Shown here one piece after another: positions 10,401 through 19,436 of a DNA stretch of 64,000 nt. Made by a program: the position numbers and the translations under genes. The DNA comes from Strigamia acuminata (taxonomy: Eukaryota > Arthropoda > Chilopoda > Geophilomorpha > Linotaeniidae), in NCBI GenBank assembly GCA_949358305.1, contig OX442314.1:40744581-40808580 (forward strand). Direction: 5' to 3'. The stretch's first letter is position 1, and each line of letters starts with the position of its first letter. Below the pieces are notes generated by a model that did no database searches, was not told the DNA's origin, and was given only the letters and a program-made list of their open reading frames with translations.

Positions 10401-11730
10401 ATAGCTTCGATTGATGGCATCTGGACGGGGTCGATAACGGTAATGGCGTTTAGAGGCCGATAATCGATACACAGTCTGGGTTCCGATCCTGCACGCATGA
10501 CGAGCACGATTCTCATCGCATATTCTCCTAATGCCTCGGACACTATCCCCTTGTCTAGCAAGTCTTGACAGATCGTCTTGACGATTTCGCGTTTTTGAGG
10601 GTTCATGCCCTTGAATGGAACTCGTACTGGCTTATCCGTACTTAATTCTATTTCGTGTTTTACGTAATTTGTCTTTCCCGGTTCTTTAGTCAGGATTTTT
10701 CGATGTTTTTGTAGCATTTCTTCGAGTAATTTAGTCTGGGTTTCTCCTAGGTTCGCGTCCATGGCCAAATTGTGAACCAAATTGTCTTCTTGGAGTCGGG
10801 CGTTAAATGATTTAAAATCGTAATCTTGCACGAATTGCTTCAAACTTCCGCCTTTCCATTCGTCCTCTTCGTCGTCTGAATCTAGGAGTTCGGCAGGTAC
10901 TGTCATCAGTCGGGGGTCCTCGCGTTTATCGATATAGTTCCAGGACCTCGTTATGGGGTTTGGCTGGATCTCCATTATGGCCATGATGTCCATACCCAAG
11001 AGTAGGACCGTGTCGTAGGTTGGTAAAACGATGAAAGGATGGGTTATTACGCCGCCCTCCCATATGACTTTTGTTGTTAGTACCCCTACTGGACGCACTT
11101 CTCCAGCAGCGGTTTTTACGGCCACATTTTCGCTTATTCCCCGTAGTTTGTCGCGTTGTTTTTTGTCCAAAGACTCGTATAGATCCGAAGAGATAAAGGA
11201 CCGGTCGGCTCCCGAATCCAACAAACCGATGAATTTTTTGTCATTGAACTTGATTGTTAACATCGCGAGTGAATCCTTCCTCTCTTTAGCCAAATTACAA
11301 TGTAAAATGCGTTTCTTTCGAGGTGGGGCCTCCTCGTAGGCGTGAGGCAATTCTTGGAATATTTCGGCTATTTTTTCGCCGTCTGTCGTATTAGTGGTTG
11401 GGCCACTATATTCGCGTCTTTCTGAGGTGAAGTAAGCCGTAGTGAAATAAGCGACCTTTTTCTGTAATTCTTTAATTTGTTTTTCTAACCAATTGGTGTT
11501 TATCCATTTGGCTTTTAATTCGTCTTCCGAACTTGAGTCGCTAATCTCCTTATTATTTATTTCAATTTCTTTCGATTTTTTATTTTTTAATTCGAGTTTT
11601 AATTTGACTACTTCTTCCGTAATTACTTCGTTAATTACCTGGTTAATTGTCGTATTCGTGGTCAAGTTTGGGGTTTGGTCTTCCGGGCGTGCAGACAGAT
11701 TTATTATTTTTTCTCTGTCTGCTTTAACCA
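7403..11730 (-). CDS. pol: pol polyprotein, element 1 (PR-RT-RNase H-IN)
   Basis: About 1440 codons, entered by -1 shift from gag at 11731-11737. Counting from the TTG codon at 11665, protease has DSGA at 150-153. RT has LCIDYRPLN and YLDDIII (about 497-503). RNase H starts near LHTDASKIGLGAAL with TELECLAIVWAV. Integrase has an HHCC finger (HGHPLAGHAGV ... CPRCQAC), then the D-D-E core (SVDLMGPK, SDNGPQFAS, NPVERLNRD) and a GPY/F-like DGPYVITKAHGGNAF. The tail is basic and ends near NPFIKDGKI, shared with element 3. There is no chromodomain. Integrase after RNase H is the Ty3/gypsy order. No disabling lesion is seen. Confidence 0.97.
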
Positions 11731-14187
11731 GTTTTTTGTCAGTTCTTCGAATTTAGCTGTTAGCTTTTCTAACAATGCGTCGTTTTTGGCGGCTTCCTTC
11801 TCCTCCTTCCTCTTCTTTCGTTTTGGACAATCTCTTCTCCAGTGTCCCACCTCGTTACAGTAATTACAAGGTTTTGTGGTGGAGTTATCTGTTTTTGGGT
11901 ACGGTCGTCTCACGAACTCTTTTTTCTCGTAGGGTTTTTCGCTTTTTGGGTTGTGGTGCTCCGTTTTATTCGCGGTCTTCATTCGGGGTCGGTAGCTTGG
12001 GGCGATTTCTTTCCCCATGTTAGCGTGGAGAATCTCTTCTTCTTGTTGGCTATCGCTGGTATCCCCTCCTGAGTTTTGCTCGGAGTTATTGTCTTCACTT
12101 TCCCTCCCTTCTTCGAGATTAGCTGCGTCGGAGTTTGTACTGGCTCTGTAAGCTTTTGGAGCCGGTATCGGGTTAGAAGTCGACTTGTCGCCGGGTTTCT
12201 TTGGTGGGGCCGCCTCTATGTCTCCGTTTAGGAACGTTCGCGACCGGATTAATCGCCCTGCGTCGTTATTTCTGGCGTGGATTCGCTGTATGCGAAGTTG
12301 GACTAATTTTCTTTCTTCCGGTGTTAGAGCGTCTGTGTACCGGTCGTTTACTTCTTCGTGACGTTTATCGACAAATCTCAACAGTTGTTCGAAGCTGTCG
12401 GTTGTTGGAGCGTTCATATCGCGAAGCACCTTTTTGGATGCCTCGCTCAACCCTTTATCAAAGATTAGTCGTTGAGCGTAAGCGTCCAGCGGAGTATACA
12501 GTTCATTGAACAGACTTTTAGCTCGCAGAAAATAGGCTCGTAGCTCTTCTCCGGTCGCCTGCTGCATGAGACTGACTCGTTGTCTAATCTCTTTTTGTGT
12601 CTCGCCATATTGCGTATTGAAGGCGACCACAAATTGCTCCCAATACTTCAAATTCGCCTCCACATACCATTCTCTCGCCTCTCCTACCAGCATTTCTGGC
12701 AGCCCCTTGACTACCATTTCGTCTGGTTCGGCTCCGAGTCTCGAGATGGTGAGTGCCACCTCATTTAGAAATTTATTTCCTGCCCTCCACGTACCGTCGA
12801 ATTTCATCAGGCGCAGCTGGGGCCACTTGATGTTTCGATCTTTGTTATCTAACGCCCAGCGGTCGGCTGAATATTTTCGGAGTAGGTTTTCATTCTGTTC
12901 GTCTCGTTCATCCAAGTCTTGGTTTCGGCCGGTCCGTGAATCGGCACGTATGTGTTCTTCTATCATTCGTAATCGCTCTTCCAATATGGGGTCGGATTGG
13001 CTCTGACTCCCATAACTCGGTGAAATATTTCCGTTTTGAGGAAGGGATTGGTGGTTGGGCGAAGAATTCTGGTGTTGAGGGGAATTCTGATTAATTAAAG
13101 CTGGCGAAGTCGCAGTCAGCTGTGTTCCGGGGGGGAAGATCCCATTCACGGCTGTTCCGCTCAGGATCCCGTTATTATGTTTTATTAATATGGTTGATTT
13201 TCTCCCTCCGTATAGTTGCGAATTGACTTTCGCGGCTCCCTTATCGGCGTCGTTAGCGGTCCTGATCTTGGCTTTTGCTGCTTCGTTAGCTGCGTCAACG
13301 TTAGCTTTAACTGCTCGTATGTCATCGAGGCTTGGCATTGCCAACCTATCTTGTCCTTGCTGATTCCGGATTTGATTACGCTGATTAATTAATCGTATCA
13401 TTTCGGAATTCGGGTCGTTCGGCGTTTGGCTGGTGTGGCCAGCTTTAGCGGCGAAAGATTGCGCGAATGCCCATGACTGTCTTCCTCGATTGTTCCGATT
13501 GTCTTGCTGGAAAGCTTCCAGAAATTCGTTCTGGATTTCGACTGGCTCGTCCACGATACTGGCCCATCCCTGGACGTGAATTCCTTTCGAGGTCATCGAA
13601 TCGGCCTCGCTTTCGTTGTCCGCGTCGGAACCGGTTTGGGTCGAATCGTACGAGTCGGTTGTCTGGCCACCGGTCTTTTGGCGTTTGACGCTCCTTTTTC
13701 CCCGTCTGGCAGCTCGTTTTTCTGCTCGTTCCCTGGTTAGACGAAGTATCATTTCCATCTGGGCCAGGGGATCTCCATTTTCATCGAATGGTATTCCTTC
13801 TAACCGAGCGATTGTATAAGCTTCCATACATTGATTGATTTGAGATTGCTTCGAATTATATCCGTGTTGAATGGTTACTCGATTGGGTTGAGCTCCGTCG
13901 TCTTGGTCAAATAGGCTAAACCCGTCTTGACTTTTGTCGGATTCGTTATCGTTTATCGGTGGGTTAGGCTCTACGTTCTTCGGCGTTTTTTCAATCGGTG
14001 TTTTGCCGACGGCCGTTTTCTCGACGTGGCTCGGCGTCTTGGTAACTCGGTTTCTTTCTACGGGTTCCGGCGGCGTCGTATTTAACTTCGGGCTGGCTAA
14101 CGCTTCGGCTGCCGCCTTGGCTTTTTCCATGGCGGTTTTTCGGGCGCTTGCGGTCGGAGGTTTTCGGTTCTTATTACTTTTCGTCAT
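11704..14187 (-). CDS. gag: gag polyprotein, element 1
   Basis: 827 codons from ATG at 14187, about 70 nt after the primer site. The open frame extends five codons further upstream, but only to a non-ATG codon. The first ~420 residues are low-complexity (Lys/Ala, Pro/Thr and Asn/Gln-rich) and likely disordered. At about 460-600 lies a retrotransposon gag domain (FLNEVALTISRLGAEPDEM, REWYVEANLKYWEQFV). Near the C-terminus is one CX2CX4HX4C knuckle (CNYCNEVGHWRRDC) flanked by Lys/Arg for RNA binding. The stop TAA lies in the -1 shift window, with slippery A AAA AAC just upstream. The protein builds the particle; pol is made as a gag-pol fusion. Confidence 0.93.
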   Translation of the reverse strand: MTKSNKNRKPPTASARKTAMEKAKAAAEALASPKLNTTPPEPVERNRVTKTPSHVEKTAVGKTPIEKTPKNVEPNPPINDNESDKSQDGFSLFDQDDGAQPNRVTIQHGYNSKQSQINQCMEAYTIARLEGIPFDENGDPLAQMEMILRLTRERAEKRAARRGKRSVKRQKTGGQTTDSYDSTQTGSDADNESEADSMTSKGIHVQGWASIVDEPVEIQNEFLEAFQQDNRNNRGRQSWAFAQSFAAKAGHTSQTPNDPNSEMIRLINQRNQIRNQQGQDRLAMPSLDDIRAVKANVDAANEAAKAKIRTANDADKGAAKVNSQLYGGRKSTILIKHNNGILSGTAVNGIFPPGTQLTATSPALINQNSPQHQNSSPNHQSLPQNGNISPSYGSQSQSDPILEERLRMIEEHIRADSRTGRNQDLDERDEQNENLLRKYSADRWALDNKDRNIKWPQLRLMKFDGTWRAGNKFLNEVALTISRLGAEPDEMVVKGLPEMLVGEAREWYVEANLKYWEQFVVAFNTQYGETQKEIRQRVSLMQQATGEELRAYFLRAKSLFNELYTPLDAYAQRLIFDKGLSEASKKVLRDMNAPTTDSFEQLLRFVDKRHEEVNDRYTDALTPEERKLVQLRIQRIHARNNDAGRLIRSRTFLNGDIEAAPPKKPGDKSTSNPIPAPKAYRASTNSDAANLEEGRESEDNNSEQNSGGDTSDSQQEEEILHANMGKEIAPSYRPRMKTANKTEHHNPKSEKPYEKKEFVRRPYPKTDNSTTKPCNYCNEVGHWRRDCPKRKKRKEEKEAAKNDALLEKLTAKFEELTKNWLKQTEKK
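11731..11737 (-). other. -1 ribosomal frameshift heptamer A AAA AAC, element 1
   Basis: In the gag frame the codons read ACA AAA AAC TGG, giving the canonical X XXY YYZ heptamer 27 nt before the gag stop. Slipping back one base enters a frame that stays open through the gag stop and runs into pol. Pol has no ATG at its start, consistent with fusion translation. Confidence 0.85.
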
Positions 14188-14253
14188 TTCGATGGTTTGC
14201 AAAGTTCAAACCGTAAGATATGTTTATTTAAAATAGTTTGAATGTTCAAAACT

Positions 14254-14271
14254 ATCCCGGACAGGCCCCCA
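14254..14271 (-). other. Primer binding site, element 1
   Basis: Two bases inside the 5' LTR the minus strand reads TGGGGGCCTGTCCGGGAT. This matches the 3' end of animal proline tRNA (as used by murine leukaemia virus) at 16 of 18 positions, so a proline tRNA or close relative is the likely primer. Confidence 0.75.
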
Positions 14272-14273
14272 CG

Positions 14274-14881
14274 TGTCGTAACCTTGGTTCCGGTAAATAA
14301 ACTTACACAATATCTTACTAATAAACCTTTTATTTCACACTTGTAATACAATAGTAATAATACTTAAGGTTGGTCTCGGATCCTTGTTGGTCGGATACGA
14401 TTGTTGCTGCACGGCAGTCTTACACGTGGCTTCTACTGTTGTCTAGGGTAATGGCGTCTGGCGAAACACGTGTTCGCAAACGCTTCGCTTCGGGAGATAT
14501 TACAATCGTAGTATTGCTACGATAATATCTGTGACTTCTGATTTATAGATGTAATTGGCAACGGGCATCGATCCTCTATCAATCCGGTAAAACGGCCTGA
14601 CAGTGAGGTGGTGATGCTAATGTTGCTCTGGTATCTATAAAGTGGGGGTTTCCGGTCAGACACGTGTTTAAATACTGGCTGGACCGGAAATGACGTATTC
14701 GCATAAATCCGGAGAATTATGCAAATTTATGACGTTGTCACGTCAGTCCCGCAGAAACGGTAAAACTAGTATAGCTAGTTTTCCCGCAATAATCTGACAA
14801 TCTTTTTACTATCAATATTAAAATCACTATTTATTAGGTTATGATTAATTAAAACACTCTTGTGACCTCGTGGTCACCACA
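14274..14881 (-). repeat. 5' LTR of element 1
   Basis: 608-bp partner of the LTR at 3555-4162. On the minus strand the presumed U3 carries an octamer ATTTGCAT, a CGTCATTTCCGG segment and a TATTTAAA box in that order. The same order occurs in the LTR of element 3, which supports it as the core promoter. Confidence 0.96.
14667..14740 (-). promoter_or_regulatory. Candidate U3 promoter of element 1
   Basis: Read on the minus strand: ATTTGCAT (POU octamer type), then ACGTCATTTCCGG (CRE half-site abutting an ETS-type TTCCGG), then TATTTAAA at 14667-14674. Element 3 has the equivalent set with a full TGACGTCA. Motif identity and order are seen; factor binding is inference. Confidence 0.55.
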
Positions 14882-14885
14882 GATT

Positions 14886-15170
14886 TTGACACAGCAATGA
14901 AACCAGATTTGCTGTGAGAAATTGTGAAAGGTGTTGCAAATATTAGTTTGAGAACAGTTGGGATTGTTAATGACATGGGTGGGAAGAATCGGAAGCTGTG
15001 GAATGACATGGAGGTCAACATGACGAAAACATATTTCAGCAATCCAGCTGATGAAACCAAAAGAATCTGTGTTTTTTAGGACATTCCGCATTTGTTGAAG
15101 CTATTACGAAACCATTTTTAGATTCTGGATTCACATTGGCTGACGGTAAAATTATAACCAAAGATCTATA
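14886..15170 (+). pseudogene. P-element transposase relic, right part (copy A)
   Basis: This continues the P relic interrupted by LTR element 1. It carries FDTAMKPDLL (followed by a stop), a VNDMGGKN motif and NPADETKRI, then a stop before DIPHLLKLLRNHF. Homologous sequence at 45839-46133 is uninterrupted. Bases 14882-14885 (GATT) are the second copy of the target duplication. Confidence 0.85.
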
Positions 15171-16065
15171 GTTGAAATGTTTTATGCTATTTTGATTAGC
15201 ACGATTACCGTAGATTTACATAAAATTTTTGTGTAAATGTAAAATTTTTTACATTAAACTACAAGAGTATGAAGATATTTGTACCATGTGCAAGCTGGTA
15301 TGAGGATATAGGAATCAAATGTTACTTTGAAATATGCTTTTATTTTTATTAATTCAAGCCCGATTGGCATGAGATTTTGTTTATACTTTCTTCAGATGTA
15401 TCTATATAACCTGCTTAAAATTTCAAGGTTTAATTCAAACTAGATTTAATTTGAGGTCAATCCAAATATTTTATTTCTATCACTTTCACAGGAGTATGAG
15501 GATATATGGATTTGACTAGTATTTTCTATACTCTGGCTTATCATAAGAGTGTAACTTTTTTCTATTGGCTGAGCCATTTTACTGGTGTAGTTATAGATAA
15601 AAGTAGACTTTGACCGGTATCGGTATCGGCTATCGGCTATCGGCCGATATTTCGGTATTCACTGATATCGGATCCGATATTTTTTTACATGGCCGATACC
15701 GATATTGCCACGTTTCTAAAATGTATCGTTTTAGACTAAAACGATACGTCTTTTTTTTTTTTAATTCCAGCAAAATTCAATGAATACAATTAAAAATCAC
15801 TTTATTCACTCGAATTTTATGTTACGACGTATTTTTGCTTTTCGTAGCATACCGTAATCTAAACTGATAATACACCCCAAATGCGATATTTATTTTGATT
15901 GCCGCAAAGTGGCGATTACATTAAATTTAAAGTCCTTTTCTCCACTTTTTTCACGTCATGTTCATGTCTCGCGATGTTTGAATCGACAATCGCAAGGATT
16001 CGTAAGTTCTATCAAAGTAAAAGCACCAGCAAAATAACGGTCCGCAGAGAAGAAGTACGTTCGTA
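15171..16065. other. Non-coding gap between P relic and Rab gene, copy A
   Basis: No gene is seen. At 15618-15710 lie overlapping inverted and direct copies of TATCGG/CCGATA that could fold into hairpins, followed by a poly-T run. The matching region at 46265-46350 has one TATCGGC unit fewer. Copy B lacks the 315 bp corresponding to 15226-15540. Confidence 0.6.
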
Positions 16066-17019
16066 ATGACGGTTTAGGCTCGTGCCATCGTTTTCTAATC
16101 GATTTTTGTAGTTTAGACGGAAACCTCCGAGGTCAAAGAACACTTGTACAAGATTTTAGTTATAGGGGAACTCGGCACTGGCAAGACGAGCATCATCAAA
16201 CGTTACGTTCATCAGTTCTTCTCGCAACATTACAGAGCCACGGTAAACTCGAAACGAGTGAATCGAATTTAGTAGTTTTTAATTGCGGTGGAAAATGTTT
16301 GCAGATAGGAGTTGATTTTGCACTCAAAGTGATCAACTGGGACCCGAGTACAGTGAATCGATTACAGTTGTGGGATATTGCGGGACGGGAACGATTCGGG
16401 AACATGACTCGCGTCTATTATAAGGAAGCTGTGGGTGCGTTTCTCGTGTTTGACGTTACGAGGTCGGCCACGTTCGAAGCCGTGCAGAAGTGGAAACTCG
16501 ATTTAGATAACAAAGTTCAGTTGCCGAATGGGAACAAAGTTCCCTGTGTTTTATTGGCAAATAAGGTGATTTTTTATTTTTATTTTTTATTTTAGTTTTT
16601 AATTTTTTAATTTTCTTTTGGTGCAGTGCGATCAACCTAAAGAGGGAATTGTGAATAATCTCGCAATGATGGAAGAGTTTTGTAAAGAAAAGGAGTTTGT
16701 TACGTGGTTTGAAACGTCGGCGAAGGAAAATATTAATTTGGATGAGGCGTCAAGATTTCTGGTTGCAAAGGTTGTTTTTCTAATTAAATTGTGTTTGGTT
16801 TAGATGATGTTTAATATTTTTATTATTATTGCATAGATTTTAGCTAATGAAAAGGCTTATCAATTAGATGACGATACAATAGATGCAGACAAAATTTGTA
16901 TTCATCTTGTGAGTGTTTGGACGGTCGCCACGTGGTCGGGGGAGAGCCACGAGGCGCTGGACACAACACACACGATAGAATTCACTCCGAAATACACAAG
17001 AGACACAAGTTTAGTTTAA
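16066..17019 (+). pseudogene. Rab32/38-like small GTPase, copy A, 3' end broken by element 2
   Basis: Same five-exon structure as the copy at 46706-47572: exons 16066-16071, 16117-16242, 16305-16565, 16627-16770 and 16837 onward. P-loop GELGTGKTS, NKCD and ETSAKEN are present. The switch II glutamine of DIAGQE is Arg here (CGG at 16386-16388), a position needed for GTP hydrolysis in Ras-like proteins. LTR element 2 entered the last exon after 16907. Read-through into the LTR replaces the last nine codons with 36 foreign ones before TAA at 17017-17019. Exon 5 also differs by Phe to Cys. If expressed it might be GTP-locked; it is probably a dying duplicate. Confidence 0.85.
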
Positions 17020-17530
17020 GGTAAGCTTTATTGATGTCTAGGGGTATGATGTGGTGTCTCCCAGTGCATTTCCCAATGCGACGGCTGCGAACAGCCGTCC
17101 CTAACAAGACCGCGTGGCACGGCGGCCAATGGCCGCCATGACACACGTGGTCGGAATACCGTTTAGCCATGTCGCCGCTACGTTCACGGAGAACGCAGGA
17201 CGGACATGGGGAACGTGGACTATCAAGTCCCGGCGGGCGACAGAGTCGCTACGCCAACTGGATTCGTCATTGCCGCCAGCGTGGAAGAGCGATCGTGGAA
17301 GCGACCGTTCGCCATGCTGGAAGTTAGAGAACTCTCTTGGGCCTCTGCGGGGCCCACCACTTCCGGAAGGGGCACTTCCGGTTCCCAATTGGCCGGGCCA
17401 ACGACCATCAGCTCCACCTGGTGCGGGGGTCCGCAACAGGTGCGCGCGAGAAACACACGAGGTGCGCGAGAGCCGTGGAAGCGCCGTGTGTTGCAGGCAA
17501 GTGAGCGGACTGAGCGGGCAGCCGGTCACA
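16908..17530 (-). repeat. 3' LTR of element 2
   Basis: 623 bp, apparently identical to 27011-27633. The minus strand carries AATAAA (plus-strand TTTATT at 17027-17032). The LTR is GC-rich compared with its surroundings. Open frames inside it occur on both strands in both LTRs and are not supported as genes. Confidence 0.97.
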
Positions 17531-17543
17531 TCTCCCCCCCCTA
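17531..17543 (-). other. Polypurine tract, element 2
   Basis: Minus strand AGGGGGGGGAGA directly abuts the 3' LTR. Confidence 0.85.
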
Positions 17544-18014
17544 AAAAAGGTAAGTACTGAGAGGGGTACCTCAACACAATCACGAAAGTGGTTGTTTGAA
17601 AGTTAATTTCATAATTAAAAATTAATCATTACTTTTCTTTTTTGCAGATAACCAGATGACCGGATGAGTTGATGACAACTGGACCACGGATCACCAGCAG
17701 GTAACATCGGGAAAAATACACCAGAGAAAACAACGCACACTTACCCCCAGGATGAAGACAAAATACAATTCGTGAAATATAAATACTGTAAATAACACTT
17801 GTAAATTTTTAACACATTTGAATAAAAAATTCTTTGAAAAATATTAAAATCTAAGTTAATTTAATTCTAATAGGTAAGTAAATGCATTTGTAGCTTTGAG
17901 AATAAAAGTTAGGACTATTATTATTACTTTGATAGAGAAAAAACCATTTAAAAAATGTAAAAACTATCAACACTATTGGCATTATAAAGTTTTGAGAAAA
18001 ACTGGCCACTTCTT
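17544..18014. other. 3' untranslated segment of element 2
   Basis: AT-rich stretch between the third ORF and the polypurine tract. No ORF or repeat is seen. Confidence 0.5.
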
Positions 18015-19193
18015 CTATATCTGTAGCGTCTTGCCGGGCGTCGGTGGCGTCTCGTCGTCGTCACGTTCGTTCTCTTTTATCGACGGCAGCTCCTTCGCCA
18101 GGTTACGACGCGTCTTTTGCTCTCGCTTCGCGGCGGATCTGGTTTTCTTTTCCGCCTTCTTCTCCGCCTTCTCTGCCTTCGATTGTGGTGGAAGAGGCGG
18201 CGGAGGCGTATGCGATTCTTCGGTTTCCATCGCACTCGATGCTTCGGCGACGGTCTCGGTGGCGGCCGCGCCATTTTCGATTGACATCGGAGCGGTCTGG
18301 AGATTCTGAAATGAAATGTCCGTTGGTCTCTCGCCGAATATCGGCGGCATAATGACCGCTGGATTTGGAATTGACTGTAAAACAGTCGAGGAACAAACGA
18401 ATTCCGTCGGCATGCTCGTATCGTTTGAGACGATCGTACACGACGGTGGTGGGATTGATTTCTTCGCCGCTTGCGTACATGACGTAACCGTAGCGGTCAC
18501 TCGTTGGCTCACGGCGAGGGCGGCTTGTCGCTGTTTATAATCAGCGACCTTCTCCCACTTGAGACGTTCTTTGGCTAAAGCGTTTACTGTCTCTTCCGCC
18601 ATCTTTGGATTTCGTTCGCGGATCTTTAGTCGCATTGCGACGAGGGCCGCCGAAATCTCAGAGCGTGGTTTGGCTTTCGATTCTGTCACCGTCGAACATG
18701 ACTGTTTTACAGTCACTTTCTTCGGTGGTCGAAGGATTTTAGTCGAACTCGAAGTTGAAGTTTTCGGTGTCTGCGACGTTTGCGAACGATTCGCCGCAAA
18801 TTCGGCTAGTTTCAAGCGTAAAACCGCTCTTTTTGAAACTCGTCCAGTCGTTGTATCGTCAGCTTTTGACGTGGAATTGGGATTTGATCCCGTTCGTGGC
18901 GATTGGGCCGAAGTCGAGGCGCCGGAATTGGCGTAAAACGCCTTTTCTGACTTCTTTCTTTCTCTACGAGAACGCACTCGCATCCAACCGACCACGCGGT
19001 TTCTTACTGGAATCGGGCGTCCGGATACCGTCATAAAATGACGGAACCAGAGTTCCAAAGGCTCGTTGCGATCCACATGTCCTTCGCCAAGACAGTTTTC
19101 GCACGGAGTTAACGCGCCGTTGTTGCGTTCGGTTACGCAACTTCCTAAACACACTGGGCATACGACTCGAGTGCCGGCTGGATATTCTTCCAT
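18015..19193 (-). CDS. Third ORF of element 2: zinc-ribbon N-terminus, disordered tail
   Basis: 392 codons from ATG at 19193, 243 nt beyond the pol stop. Residues about 12-40 hold two CxxC pairs, CPVCLGSC... and CENCLGEG, resembling the CxxCxGxG ribbon of DnaJ-type proteins and tRNA-thiolation fingers. The rest is Ser/Thr/Pro/Lys-rich, with a probable helical stretch near 190-240 and a KAEKAEKKAEKK repeat near 345. No signal peptide or membrane segment is visible, so it is not an envelope glycoprotein. Position after pol suggests a subgenomic message. It has no similarity I can see to ORF3 of elements 1 and 3. Function unknown. Confidence 0.8.
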   Translation of the reverse strand: MEEYPAGTRVVCPVCLGSCVTERNNGALTPCENCLGEGHVDRNEPLELWFRHFMTVSGRPIPVRNRVVGWMRVRSRRERKKSEKAFYANSGASTSAQSPRTGSNPNSTSKADDTTTGRVSKRAVLRLKLAEFAANRSQTSQTPKTSTSSSTKILRPPKKVTVKQSCSTVTESKAKPRSEISAALVAMRLKIRERNPKMAEETVNALAKERLKWEKVADYKQRQAALAVSQRVTATVTSCTQAAKKSIPPPSCTIVSNDTSMPTEFVCSSTVLQSIPNPAVIMPPIFGERPTDISFQNLQTAPMSIENGAAATETVAEASSAMETEESHTPPPPLPPQSKAEKAEKKAEKKTRSAAKREQKTRRNLAKELPSIKENERDDDETPPTPGKTLQI

Positions 19194-19436
19194 TGGAAAA
19201 TAAAAATGAATTGATCAAATCAAATATACGGAACAGGAAATCGACGGGATTCGTGCGGAGGAGACGAACTGGACAGTCACTTGCTTGGAACGAGAATGAT
19301 TTGATGTTGCCAAGATTCCTTCTTAAGTACCGCAGAATAACGTCTTTTACGCAACGTGTACGAAACCGGAAACGCTATGTTGTCGTCTCGTGATTGGTCC
19401 GTAGGAATTTCGAATTCGGAGGTGTCCACCTAGTGG

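Larger units (their letters stand above)
3555..14881 (-). mobile_element. Full-length Ty3/gypsy-type LTR retrotransposon, element 1
   Basis: An 11.3-kb element reads on the minus strand. Two 608-bp LTRs with TG...CA ends (3555-4162 and 14274-14881) bound it, and GATT at 3551-3554 and 14882-14885 is the 4-bp target duplication. Copy B shows the empty site (GACT there, one substitution). The order on the minus strand is LTR, proline-tRNA-like primer site, gag, -1 shift, pol (protease, RT, RNase H, integrase), a spliced third ORF, polypurine tract and LTR. I saw three differences between the LTRs, so insertion is recent but older than elements 2 and 3. All main frames are open. Confidence 0.97.

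Noticed and set aside
15618-15710. TATCGG/CCGATA cluster as a regulatory site or origin
   Set aside because: Simple imperfect inverted repeats next to poly-T; copy number differs between the duplicates, more like microsatellite drift.
17101-17583. Long open frames on both strands within the LTRs of element 2 (also 27204-27675)
   Set aside because: They follow GC-rich LTR composition, overlap each other in several frames, and run past the LTR boundary into unrelated sequence.
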